Origin: Clostridia bacterium
GTDB taxonomy: Bacteria; Bacillota; Clostridia; Oscillospirales; CAG-272
Length of the DNA stretch: 36,312 nt
Direction: 5' to 3'
NCBI GenBank assembly: GCA_017452525.1
Contig: JAFTMG010000124.1
Coordinates: forward strand, 1 to 36,312
This document shows, piece after piece, positions 1 to 6,423 of the stretch. The translations under genes and the position numbers were made by a program. The number at the start of each line of letters is the position of its first letter. Position 1 is the first letter of the stretch. The notes beneath the pieces are model-generated. The model worked only from the letters and a program-made list of their open reading frames with translations, ran no database searches and was not told the origin of the DNA.

Positions 1-11
1 AGGAATTCACG

Positions 12-1520
12 ATGAAACTCACAGCAAGAATCCTTGCTTTGGTGATGGCAACTCTGATGTTGGTGGCAGCCGTTGCTTGCGGTAAGTCCGACGAACCCGC
101 AACGACCACGACCGCAGCCGTTCAGGGTGGGGATGCAGAAGCGACCACCGCCGCTACCGAAGCAACGACCGAGAACCCCTATGATGAAAACGGTTATCTC
201 AAGAGCTCCCTCCCCGAGCTTGATTTCAAGGGCGAGGAAGTCACCATTCTGTGGTGGACCGACGTTGAGAAGCCGGAGTTCGTAGTTGAGGAGGTCACCG
301 GTGACCTGATCAACGACGCGATCTACCAGCGTAACATGAACGTTCAGGAGACCCTGAATGTCACCTTCGCTTGGGACTCCACCAAGGGTCAGTATAACAA
401 CGGCGTCGGCGCCGCATACGCACAGTATGTCGGTAACGGCTACAACGCCGGCGACACCACTTGGGATCTGATCTCCGCACACTCCCGTACCATCGCGCTC
501 ACCGCTATGTACGGCTACTGTGCCGACCTGATGCCTCTGGATTATCTCGATTTCGATATGCCCTGGTGGCCTACCGTTATGACCGAGACCGCTACCATTG
601 GTGACAGAATGTACTTCGTTACCGGTGACGTTTCCATCAACTCTATCCACATGATGTACTGTATGTTCTACAACAAGGACATCATGGGCGAGTACAAGAT
701 TCAGGATCCCGCCGCCCTCGTAAAGGAAGGCAAGTGGACCATGGAGAACCTGCAGGCTGTTACCAAGAACCTGTATCAGGATCTGGATAATAACGGTAGC
801 AAGAGCGCCGGCGACTTCTTCGGCTTCACCTCTCTGAACTGGCACTATGATGCTATCTACTACGGCGCAGGTCTGAAGCAGTGTGACCCCGATGATGAGA
901 ATCTGTTCAAGATCTCCGATGACTACTTCTCTGAGAAGGCAGTCAACCTGAGTGACTACATGGGTGCTTGGGCTGTTTCCGATGACGTTTGGACCGACTC
1001 CAATAACTACCGCACCCCCTTCTACAACGGCACCAGCTTCATGGTTATGACCCGTCATAAGGACGTTGCTGACACCGTTGTTGACTCCGGCTTCTCTTAC
1101 GGTATCGTTCCGATCCCGAAGTACGATGAGGCTCAGGAGCGCCACATCACCGTAGTTGGTAACCCCGTTTCCTTCTATGCGATCTATGGCAACTCCAAGG
1201 ATCAGAACCGTGCTGCAGCCGTTCTCGAGTGCTGGGCATCCGAGGCATACCGCAACACCACGCCCGCTCTGTTTGAGACCACGATGAAGCTGAAGTACTC
1301 CGAGACCTCCACCGAGTCCGAGATGTATGATATCATCCGTGCAGGTATCATCTTCGATATCGGTCGTCTCTTCAACTCCGATCTGGGCGCAATGAGTGAT
1401 AACTGGGACAACTCCGTTGTCAACCACACTCCTTGGGGCTCTGCCAGCGCTGCTTATAAGAAGGTCCTTCCCAAGCAGTTGGCGAAGATCACTGAAGCTT
1501 TCAAGAAGCTCGACAGCTGA
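12..1520 (+). CDS. Extracellular solute-binding lipoprotein (ABC transporter)
   Basis: The 502-aa product starts with a lipoprotein signal peptide: a hydrophobic stretch at residues 6-20 and a lipobox ending AVAC with Cys23. A Thr/Ala/Glu-rich linker (about 25-55) would tether the folded domain to the membrane. The rest (about 65-500) reads like the large solute-binding proteins of carbohydrate-type ABC importers that are common in gut Clostridia, with many aromatic residues (WWTD near residue 80, paired Trp later). An AGGA ribosome site lies at the window edge, so the start is reasonable. No permease or ATPase follows in this window; they may lie upstream or be encoded elsewhere. A strong terminator follows directly. 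The substrate cannot be told from the sequence. Confidence 0.85.
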   Translation: MKLTARILALVMATLMLVAAVACGKSDEPATTTTAAVQGGDAEATTAATEATTENPYDENGYLKSSLPELDFKGEEVTILWWTDVEKPEFVVEEVTGDLINDAIYQRNMNVQETLNVTFAWDSTKGQYNNGVGAAYAQYVGNGYNAGDTTWDLISAHSRTIALTAMYGYCADLMPLDYLDFDMPWWPTVMTETATIGDRMYFVTGDVSINSIHMMYCMFYNKDIMGEYKIQDPAALVKEGKWTMENLQAVTKNLYQDLDNNGSKSAGDFFGFTSLNWHYDAIYYGAGLKQCDPDDENLFKISDDYFSEKAVNLSDYMGAWAVSDDVWTDSNNYRTPFYNGTSFMVMTRHKDVADTVVDSGFSYGIVPIPKYDEAQERHITVVGNPVSFYAIYGNSKDQNRAAAVLECWASEAYRNTTPALFETTMKLKYSETSTESEMYDIIRAGIIFDIGRLFNSDLGAMSDNWDNSVVNHTPWGSASAAYKKVLPKQLAKITEAFKKLDS

Positions 1521-1548
1521 TCTGTAACATAGCGAATATCTTGATCCC

Positions 1549-1583
1549 AAAAGGGCGGCGCGATTGCGCCGCCCTTGATTTTA
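1549..1583 (+). terminator. Rho-independent terminator after the solute-binding protein
   Basis: An 11-bp GC-rich stem (1551-1561 with 1566-1576, loop GATT) is followed by a T-rich tract. It ends the transcript of the solute-binding protein and lies against the 3' end of the convergent VanZ-family gene. Confidence 0.85.
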
Positions 1584-2069
1584 TGGTTTGTTTCGAAGCA
1601 GGTGCCGGATCCACTCTGCCAGCAGTACGGTGAGGAGGATGCCCGTCAGCGCACCGCTGAAATCCAATACCACGTCCGTCACGCGGGAGCCGCGCTCTGT
1701 GAGGGATTGAATGAATTCATCGGTCACCGCCGAGAGGAGCGTGCCGAACAGGACGTAGGCAAGACAGTGTGTCCGCCACGTGCCGCGGAGCTGATAGAGC
1801 AGTAAGGTGGAGAATACCGCGAGGGCGGCGAATTCAACGAAATGCGCCGTTTTCCGTACCACCGTATGTAAGAGCTGATTGGTAACGGGTTGTGCGCTCA
1901 ACAGATCCACGACCGGATAAAGGATCGGGCGTATGAGGTTGCTCACAGTGGTGCTTTGTTGGCTGGATTCTTTTTTACTTGCCATGGAATTGCCAAAGAT
2001 AAAGCATAGGATCAGGACGATGGCAATGATATTGAGAACGAGCAACAGGTGTCTGTGCTTTTGCCGCAT
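1581..2069 (-). CDS. VanZ-family membrane protein
   Basis: The 162-aa protein has an N-terminal membrane segment (about 8-27) and further hydrophobic helices near 77-93, 103-118 and 137-153. The family signature is visible: RKTAHFVEFAAL near residue 72, and later TDEFIQSL followed by GSRVTDVVLDFSG. These conserved polar residues inside membrane helices define the VanZ-like family. VanZ of enterococci gives low-level teicoplanin resistance, but most homologues have no known role and resistance should not be assumed here. Its own sigma-A promoter (2167-2195) and a GGAGGAG ribosome site support the start. Confidence 0.9.
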   Translation of the reverse strand: MRQKHRHLLLVLNIIAIVLILCFIFGNSMASKKESSQQSTTVSNLIRPILYPVVDLLSAQPVTNQLLHTVVRKTAHFVEFAALAVFSTLLLYQLRGTWRTHCLAYVLFGTLLSAVTDEFIQSLTERGSRVTDVVLDFSGALTGILLTVLLAEWIRHLLRNKP

Positions 2070-2116
2070 GAATACTCCTCCTTTCCCGGGATGTCATGTG
2101 GAACATGTGAAAGGAA

Positions 2117-2138
2117 ACTCCCGTTTGGAAACGGGAGT
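2117..2138 (-). other. Hairpin in the leader of the VanZ-family mRNA
   Basis: ACTCCCGTTT and AAACGGGAGT form a perfect 10-bp inverted repeat separated by two bases. It lies about 50 nt before the VanZ-family start, inside the expected 5' leader. It could stabilise the RNA or mediate control; nothing in the sequence identifies a ligand. Confidence 0.5.
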
Positions 2139-2166
2139 CGGAAATTTGTCTTCAAAGGTTAAAATA

Positions 2167-2195
2167 AGTATAGCATAGTCGGGTGTATTTGTCAA
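2167..2195 (-). promoter_or_regulatory. Sigma-A promoter of the VanZ-family gene
   Basis: Read on the minus strand: TTGACA, a 17-bp spacer, then TATACT. This places the transcription start about 90 nt upstream of the VanZ-family start codon. Confidence 0.85.
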
Positions 2196-2296
2196 GCAGA
2201 TTTTTCCATTCCGCAGACGGGCGGTTGTCAGGACCGCGCCCCCACTGATGTGACACAGTAAAATATGCGGTATCCGGAAAGCCCGTAATATCTGCA

Positions 2297-2326
2297 AGGA
2301 CAACTGCGGTAGCTGTATGCTACAAT
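2297..2326 (+). promoter_or_regulatory. Likely promoter of the AraC-family gene
   Basis: A TACAAT -10 box preceded by TGC (extended -10) lies 18 bp after a weak -35 (AGGACA) and about 26 bp before the AraC-type gene. The -35 is poor, so this is tentative. Confidence 0.4.
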
Positions 2327-2351
2327 GTAAGCACAGAAAGGAGATGACCTT

Positions 2352-3554
2352 ATGGAAAACAAAAACTTAATTGAAAAAGCCATCGGGTTCATACAAAAGA
2401 ATCCCAAAGACAATCTGTCGCTGCAGCGCATTGCGGACAATGCCGGATTTTCGCTTACTTACTTTGATGCGATCTTCAGACAGCATACGGGGTATAGCCC
2501 CGTGGAATATGCCCGCATTTACAAGCTCACGAGAAGTGCGCTGGAGCTTCGCAGAACGCAAAGGACCGTGCTTGAGATCGCGCTTGATTTCGGCTATGCA
2601 AGCCCGGAGAGCTTCACCCGCGCCTTTAAAAATTTTTACAGTATGACGCCGAGTGAATACCGTGAAAAATATGCCGGAGAGGCGGTTACGTGGCACGATC
2701 TTTCCGGCAAAATTGCAATTAGCCATTTCAGACGGAGCTTTCCCGAATTGAAGGTGTCGGATGTGGATCTTGCCCTCGATTTTTGCTTCACTCATAATCC
2801 GCTCAAATATGCTGAGGATATTGTCGGAATGACCGTTGCGGAGTCTGAGATCCTGACGCTCGGCGATCCCGGTTCACTTGCGCATTTTGTGTATGTGTCG
2901 GACTATAATTCCGCAGAGCCCGCCGTGATGCTGATATGCGAAGCGGAGGAAGACGCACTGCCTTACCTGAAGCTGTTCTCCAAGCTCACAGATCCGCGCT
3001 TTTCCATTCGCAGATCGGTTCACGCGGAATGGGAGACCTTCGATGCGGAGGTTGCAAAGCTGGGTTTGACTTGCCGTTACGGATACGATATGATCTACCC
3101 AAAAGATACGGTTACCGTTCCCGAATATGAGGGGATGGAGATTCGCCCGCTTGGCGTGGAAGATATGGGATATATCAAGGCGTTCAAGCAAAACGGAGGG
3201 TGTGCCGAGTGCCATGTGAGAGCAATTCAGATCCACTTTGACGGAAAAGGCAATGCAGGCATGAAGCCGATGGGCGTATTTGAAAACGGAGAGCTTGTCT
3301 GTCTGGCAATGCCCACACTGGACCAAATTCGTGAACTCAGAAAATATGATATCGGCGCTATATTTACCGCCGGTACGATCCGAGAACAGAACGTGATTGA
3401 CTTGATGTGGAAGTACGCGATCGACAGTTGCTTAAAAGATAACGCCACCATCGGCAACGCCAATTCGGCTGAAGACGATTCCCCTCTCGGGGTAGCGGCT
3501 TGTGAAAGCGTTGGACTTATAAAAGTTGCCAAGAATTGCGGTTATCGCAAATGA
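2352..3554 (+). CDS. AraC-type HTH regulator with C-terminal GNAT-like domain
   Basis: Residues 1-105 form an N-terminal AraC/XylS DNA-binding domain with two helix-turn-helix units: LSLQRIADNAGFSLTYFDAI, and then VLEIALDFGYASPESFTRAF with the typical FYSMTPSEYR end. This N-terminal placement is unlike classical AraC proteins, where the HTH is C-terminal. The last third (about 258-400) starts with MEIRPLGVEDMGYI, which looks like the first strand and helix of a GNAT acetyltransferase fold, and ends in a pattern consistent with the same fold. The middle (110-250) is unassigned. An AAAGGAG ribosome site lies 8 nt before ATG. The fused domain may bind a ligand rather than acetylate. Targets are unknown; no operon partner lies next to it. 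Confidence 0.85.
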   Translation: MENKNLIEKAIGFIQKNPKDNLSLQRIADNAGFSLTYFDAIFRQHTGYSPVEYARIYKLTRSALELRRTQRTVLEIALDFGYASPESFTRAFKNFYSMTPSEYREKYAGEAVTWHDLSGKIAISHFRRSFPELKVSDVDLALDFCFTHNPLKYAEDIVGMTVAESEILTLGDPGSLAHFVYVSDYNSAEPAVMLICEAEEDALPYLKLFSKLTDPRFSIRRSVHAEWETFDAEVAKLGLTCRYGYDMIYPKDTVTVPEYEGMEIRPLGVEDMGYIKAFKQNGGCAECHVRAIQIHFDGKGNAGMKPMGVFENGELVCLAMPTLDQIRELRKYDIGAIFTAGTIREQNVIDLMWKYAIDSCLKDNATIGNANSAEDDSPLGVAACESVGLIKVAKNCGYRK

Positions 3555-3707
3555 GCCTCACCACGCTTTGCGCGAGAATCTGTCGAAATCGTTTTTGTAG
3601 ATGAGCGCAAAACCCCATCGGTTTGCTCCGCAAACACGAGAGAGTTCAAATCGTAACATCTCAACGAACAAAAAGCAGGATATCCTAAAGGATATCCTGC
3701 TTTTTGT
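3555..3707. other. Non-coding host flank left of attL
   Basis: I see no gene in this 153-bp stretch. It holds the 3' flank of the AraC-type gene and the hairpin at 3670-3705, and it joins the prophage at attL. Confidence 0.6.
3670..3705. terminator. Bidirectional terminator, originally downstream of tRNA-Ser
   Basis: A 17-bp perfect stem (3670-3686 with 3689-3705) is flanked by A5 and T5 runs, so it can act in both directions. It ends the AraC-type gene on the plus strand. Before integration it would also have followed the tRNA-Ser gene on the minus strand, since the att core abuts it. Confidence 0.85.
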
Positions 3708-3767
3708 TGGCGGAGAGAAAGAGATTCGAACTCTTGATACGCTATCAACGTATACACGATTTCCAGT
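3708..3767. repeat. attL, 60-bp core copy of the tRNA-Ser 3' part
   Basis: This is identical over 60 bp to 14587-14646. It corresponds to the 3' CCA end, T-arm, variable arm and part of the anticodon stem-loop of tRNA-Ser(GGA). The bases on either side differ between the two copies, which defines the repeat edges. This copy is not a working tRNA because the 5' part is missing. Confidence 0.95.
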
Positions 3768-3791
3768 TGCCGAAGCATCTGCAGAAGGGAC

Positions 3792-3820
3792 TTGACAAAT
3801 GGAAAATGATATGTTATGAT
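3792..3820 (+). promoter_or_regulatory. Promoter of the toxin-like small gene
   Basis: TTGACA, a 17-bp spacer and TATGAT form a near-consensus sigma-A promoter. Transcription would start near 3827, leaving a 5' leader of about 110 nt before the 28-codon reading frame. Confidence 0.9.
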
Positions 3821-3841
3821 GTTTACGGTCGAAAGACCCCT

Positions 3842-3932
3842 GGAGACACCAAATAACGGTGGCGGCTTCTTCCTCAAGATGAACCATTTTGAGGAAGTTG
3901 AAAATCTTTTCGCCTTCCTCAAAGGAGGGAGG
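3842..3932 (+). promoter_or_regulatory. Structured 5' leader of the toxin-like mRNA with hidden Shine-Dalgarno
   Basis: Three structures are visible. First, CCTTCCTC (3913-3920) can pair with GAGGGAGG (3925-3932) across a 4-nt loop, burying the ribosome site. Second, CTTCCTCAA (3869-3877) pairs perfectly with TTGAGGAAG (3889-3897). Third, the segment 3842-3875 is largely complementary to 4070-4097 at the 3' end, with matched blocks GGAGACACC/GGTGTCTCC and CGGCTTCTTCCTC/GAGGAAGCAGCCG (the latter with one unpaired base or mismatch). Leader occlusion and 5'-3' foldback are hallmarks of type I toxin mRNAs. Confidence 0.75.
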
Positions 3933-3939
3933 TGATGTG

Positions 3940-4026
3940 ATGGCCTATGTTACATGGCAGGATCTTTTACAGATCGTGCTTGTTGTATTTGCTATTATGT
4001 CTTATTTTCACAATAAGAAAAGATAA
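3940..4026 (+). CDS. 28-aa membrane peptide, type I (holin-like) toxin candidate
   Basis: The peptide begins MAYVTWQDLLQ, has one hydrophobic helix (about residues 9-22, IVLVVFAIM core) and ends in a basic tail, HNKKR. This size and layout match the Fst/TxpA and Firmicutes holin-like type I toxins, which insert in the host membrane. A strong but sequestered ribosome site (AAGGAGGGAGG) lies about 7 nt upstream; an in-frame GTG directly before the ATG is an alternative start. A dedicated promoter, an antisense RNA promoter and convergent terminators surround it. The role in the phage may be maintenance of the prophage or of the episomal form, or exclusion of other phages. The toxin call is inference; toxicity cannot be read from sequence. 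Confidence 0.75.
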   Translation: MAYVTWQDLLQIVLVVFAIMSYFHNKKR

Positions 4027-4101
4027 CCGCCCAAAATGCCCACTGGTGCGGTTATCTTAAACTAAGCACGAGGAAGCAGCCGCTATCGGGTGTCTCCTTG
4101 T
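4015..4101 (-). ncRNA. Antisense antitoxin RNA candidate
   Basis: A consensus promoter at 4108-4136 points toward the toxin-like gene. Its transcript would start near 4101 and stop at the hairpin 4021-4030/4048-4057, which on the minus strand is followed by a TCTTTTCTTATT tract. The RNA of about 85 nt is fully complementary to the toxin mRNA 3' UTR and its last codons. Its own 5' end repeats the sequence of the toxin mRNA leader (inverted repeat 3842-3875 / 4070-4097). The arrangement resembles TxpA/RatA and the fst par locus, where convergent RNAs overlap at their 3' ends. Confidence 0.7.
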
Positions 4102-4107
4102 ATTTTC

Positions 4108-4136
4108 ATTATACACAAAACCTCTTGATTTGTCAA
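4108..4136 (-). promoter_or_regulatory. Consensus promoter of the antisense RNA
   Basis: Read on the minus strand: TTGACA, exactly 17 bp, TATAAT, a perfect sigma-A consensus and clearly stronger than the toxin promoter (TATGAT). The -35 box overlaps the stop codon of the DUF2726-like gene and the stem of the toxin mRNA terminator. Confidence 0.9.
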
Positions 4137-4150
4137 GGGGTTTTTATTTT
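4119..4150 (+). terminator. Terminator of the toxin-like mRNA
   Basis: A 10-bp stem (4119-4128 with 4133-4142, one G-U pair, loop TTTG) is followed by a T-rich run to 4150. Because the upstream hairpin (4021-4057) lacks a T-tract on the plus strand, the toxin mRNA should run to here (about 325 nt) and include the 3' segment that can fold back on its leader. Confidence 0.7.
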
Positions 4151-4822
4151 ATATTCCTCTGTGATATCAAGTATATCACAGATTTTTTCTTCTAATTGCC
4201 AATTGTTGGTGACTCTTAGGAGACGGTATCCGGTGTCTTCATAAACCGATTCAACAAATTCATCACGTTCTCTGCCTTTGGCTGTTTCGTGTGTCCAATC
4301 GTCTAATTCGATCAGTAATTTTACCTCGAGGTTAGCAGGATCGCAAAGTGCGAAGTCAATATGTTTGGCTTTGATCTTACCGAAGTAGTGATAATAGTCG
4401 CTTCGTTCTTTATAGACGTGAGCTGTCGGCTCTACCAGATCTGCAATTCGGATTTTTGATAAGATACAGAAACCGTACTTTTTTGCTATAGGAGTTAAAG
4501 CACAGTAGAATTTATACTCATGATCGGTAAGTAATGGCTTTTTGCGGTAATTGTTGTTCGGGCTTGTGAGATCATCAGCAAATTTGTAATATGTTTCATA
4601 TTCAGCTGGAGGTTTATGTGTTTGGTCCTCTAGACTGTTAGCATTTTTTGATGAAAATTTATCCCATGCATTTTTTAGGAGTTTGTAAACATCTCTGAAC
4701 ATATCGAATCCAGTATGATATTTAACTATCATAGCTAAACCGCAGTAACCAACGAAGAGTAGGATACCCCATATGAGACCAATCATGAGGCTTTCTGTGA
4801 ATTTATTTGGAAGATTTTCCAT
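4133..4822 (-). CDS. Membrane-anchored DUF2726-like (PD-(D/E)XK / Vsr fold) protein
   Basis: The 229-aa product has one N-terminal membrane helix (about 12-33) followed by a linker. A C-terminal nuclease-like domain (about 95-222) carries the DUF2726 pattern: HIDFALCD near residue 153, LLIELDDWTHE near 168, an R..RDEFV motif and GYRLLRV near 198. These match the D, ExD and K/R positions of the restriction-endonuclease fold. A catalytic role in cutting nucleic acid is plausible but not shown. It is co-directional with the repressor gene (12-nt gap), so it should be expressed in the lysogen. Such lysogenically expressed, membrane-bound cargo may act in superinfection exclusion; this is inference. 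Confidence 0.75.
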   Translation of the reverse strand: MENLPNKFTESLMIGLIWGILLFVGYCGLAMIVKYHTGFDMFRDVYKLLKNAWDKFSSKNANSLEDQTHKPPAEYETYYKFADDLTSPNNNYRKKPLLTDHEYKFYCALTPIAKKYGFCILSKIRIADLVEPTAHVYKERSDYYHYFGKIKAKHIDFALCDPANLEVKLLIELDDWTHETAKGRERDEFVESVYEDTGYRLLRVTNNWQLEEKICDILDITEEYKIKTP

Positions 4823-4834
4823 GATGTTTTTTCC

Positions 4835-5128
4835 TCAATCAAAATGATTTGTAATATTGCCGCTTTGCTTTATGTTGTAGATCTTTGGGTTGTATGGTTT
4901 CCTGTCGATTGTTTGTGGCGAGCTTATTAATCCAGCTATGTAGTCGAGCGATACATTATAGAGCTTTGCAAGTTCGATTACATCTTTGAATTTAATTTCG
5001 GATGTTTGATTTTCACTTTCATATCTGTTGTAGGTTTTTCGCTCTATCTTGAGATATTTCGCAACATCTTCTTGGCTATAGTCGTGATCAACACGCAAAT
5101 TTCTTAGAATTTCTTTGTAATCTAACAC
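4835..5128 (-). CDS. XRE-family phage repressor
   Basis: I start the gene at GTG 5128, because AGGAG lies 7 nt upstream; a longer in-frame extension to 5242 would run through the operator region. The 97-aa protein has an XRE/Cro helix-turn-helix at residues 3-63, with YSQEDVAKYLKIERKTYNRYE as the HTH core and VIELAKLYNVSLDYIAGL as the closing helices. The short C-terminal tail (65-97) has no protease domain, so it is not a LexA/CI-type self-cleaving repressor. It is divergent from the early genes across a promoter with three palindromes, which it probably binds. Confidence 0.9.
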   Translation of the reverse strand: MLDYKEILRNLRVDHDYSQEDVAKYLKIERKTYNRYESENQTSEIKFKDVIELAKLYNVSLDYIAGLISSPQTIDRKPYNPKIYNIKQSGNITNHFD

Positions 5129-5164
5129 AACATTTCTCCTGAATATTTGTGATCTTTTAACAAT

Positions 5165-5241
5165 TGTACCATGTTTGGTATTTTTACGCTTGACAATGTA
5201 CCAAGAAAGGTATATACTATTGATGTACCTTTTATGGTACA
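5165..5241. promoter_or_regulatory. Three operator-like palindromes in the lysogeny switch
   Basis: Copies of TGTACC-N6-GGTA start at 5165, 5197 and 5224; the third is a perfect palindrome, TGTACC-N6-GGTACA. The second lies between the -35 and -10 boxes of the early promoter and the third just downstream of the -10. The spacing is 32 and 27 bp, about three helical turns. This is what a Cro/CI-type operator array looks like, with the XRE protein encoded next to it as the obvious ligand. Confidence 0.85.
5190..5218 (+). promoter_or_regulatory. Early (lytic-direction) phage promoter
   Basis: TTGACA, 17 bp, TATACT. It drives the early genes at 5275 and 5558 and perhaps the whole structural operon. 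It overlaps the palindromes, so repressor binding should block it. Confidence 0.9.
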
Positions 5242-5274
5242 ATGGTATTTATTAAAAACAAAGGAGAAAAGGAA

Positions 5275-5565
5275 ATGGAAAACGAAAAGAGAACAGTTAA
5301 CAATCATCTGTGTGCTAGTCAAAATTGGTTATGCGATGCGATCAATACTATGAGCTGTATCATGTCCAATTGTTCCCGTATTTTGGATTCGGATGAAGCG
5401 GATCCTAAATTGCTCGATAACTGCCATAAGCTGATCACGGCATTGAGATTTGCGATTGATGATGTAAACAAAGCATGGTTTGTTCTTGAGGGCGCACTCC
5501 TTGAGAAGGATATCCAATTTTGTGAAGATGCATTCTCGGAACAGGAGGCTCCCGCCGATGAGTAA
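5275..5565 (+). CDS. Early phage gene, small acidic helical protein
   Basis: I place the start at ATG 5275, since AAAGGAG lies about 9 nt upstream; an ATG at 5242 has no ribosome site and overlaps the operators. The 96-aa product is acidic, appears mostly helical and contains several Cys residues (CASQNWLCDAINTMSC region). No family is recognised. It is the first gene under the repressor-controlled promoter, where Cro-like, excision or anti-repressor genes often sit, but no HTH is visible. Confidence 0.75.
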   Translation: MENEKRTVNNHLCASQNWLCDAINTMSCIMSNCSRILDSDEADPKLLDNCHKLITALRFAIDDVNKAWFVLEGALLEKDIQFCEDAFSEQEAPADE

Positions 5566-5776
5566 CAATGTAAAATATCAGTATGTGCAGATGATCTTAA
5601 ATCCTGGGGATCTCGAACGTGTGAGTGATTTGCTTAATATCTGGAGTAAGATAGTTAATAAAAAAGAATCTGCGATCTTATGCAGATTCCTGGCGTCGCT
5701 TAATGAGGCTCACATTACCAACGTCAGATCTGAAGAGCAGCTGAAGAACTTGATTGCTCGGAATCAAAACATATAA
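5558..5776 (+). CDS. Early phage gene, 72-aa unknown protein
   Basis: The ATG at 5558 overlaps the previous stop by 8 nt and has AGGAGG about 9 nt upstream, so the two are translationally coupled. The product (MSNNVKYQYVQMIL... start) appears mainly helical and charged, with no signal peptide or membrane segment. No family is recognised. A longer frame from 5480 lies inside the previous gene and is not preferred. Confidence 0.7.
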   Translation: MSNNVKYQYVQMILNPGDLERVSDLLNIWSKIVNKKESAILCRFLASLNEAHITNVRSEEQLKNLIARNQNI

Positions 5777-6240
5777 GGTCCATTGGGGTTTAGGACACAT
5801 AAAAAAGTCTGAAGAAAGAAACGTGAGACGCAGCTATAAGACGATTGTGAGGTCTGCGAAGAGAAGAGCAGGTAACCGGTCATGGTTTGTACGCTGTTTC
5901 AGATATCGGCGACGATGCGTCCGAAGCGACTAAAAAAGACTTTCCGCTTTAAAATCCGTGAACGATCCATGAGCCACCGTCACGGTGGGTAACGGTCACT
6001 AAGTGGCACCCGATCTCATGGCAAGACAGGAACCAACATGGATGCTTGAAAAAAATCAGAGGTGACAGCCCGGAAAGACGGGCGCCAATAAGGTCCAATG
6101 CGGTTATTCCTTTGGCCGATTGGAATAGATACCTGAGCTCCAAGTAGGATTGATAATTTGGAGCGCGATCTACTCGCCCCGCCGATGCCTCGCGGTTCAT
6201 CGGCGCGGGAGTAGACGGCCAAAGGAAGAGAGGAGACTAT
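5777..6240 (+). other. 464-nt structured non-coding region with a three-way junction
   Basis: No convincing gene lies here. Its 3' part can form a three-way junction: closing helix CCTTTGGCC (6109-6117) with GGCCAAAGG (6217-6225), an inner hairpin GCTCCAA (6137-6143) with TTGGAGC (6158-6164), and a long GC-rich hairpin between 6170-6187 and 6198-6214. Upstream are hairpins at 5974-5988 (CCACCG/CGGTGG) and 6068-6083 (GCCCG/CGGGC). A near-repeat GGTAAC(C)GGTCA occurs near 5873 and 5989. The junction ends 5 nt before the AGGAG site of the next gene. It could be a packaging signal or complementary-strand origin of the ssDNA genome, or a regulatory RNA leader. Confidence 0.6.
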
Positions 6241-6423
6241 ATGGAAACTGTAGTTATTTTAACTGCATTGCTTGTTATATGTATTATTGCATTTGTGCCG
6301 GTGATCCTGAAGCGTCCGAAGACGGTTGCAGATCTTGAGGATGAAAACGCACTGCTGAAGGAGATCATCCAGAATCGAGATCATCAGATTGCAGATCTAC
6401 AAGATCAGATTGCAAGAAAATGA
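6241..6423 (+). CDS. Small membrane protein with coiled-coil tail
   Basis: The 60-aa product has an N-terminal membrane helix (about 4-23, VVILTALLVICIIAF) and then a charged heptad-like segment (30-60; DLEDENALLKEI, QIADLQDQIARK). AGGAG lies 5 nt upstream of ATG. Its stop overlaps the next start (ATGA), so the two are coupled. It could be a small assembly factor or minor virion protein; the family is not recognised. Confidence 0.7.
   Translation: METVVILTALLVICIIAFVPVILKRPKTVADLEDENALLKEIIQNRDHQIADLQDQIARK

Noticed and set aside
3601..3795. Small frame crossing attL
   Set aside because: It spans the tRNA-derived repeat and has no ribosome site; the overlap with tRNA sequence shows it is not a gene.
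5242..5274. Longer start for the first early gene
   Set aside because: The ATG at 5242 touches the third operator and has no ribosome site; ATG 5275 has one.
6018..6065. 15-codon frame MARQEPTWMLEK...
   Set aside because: Too short, without a good ribosome site, and inside the structured region.
5949..6222. Minus-strand frames in the structured phage region
   Set aside because: No ribosome site, opposite to all phage genes around, and they cross the predicted hairpins.
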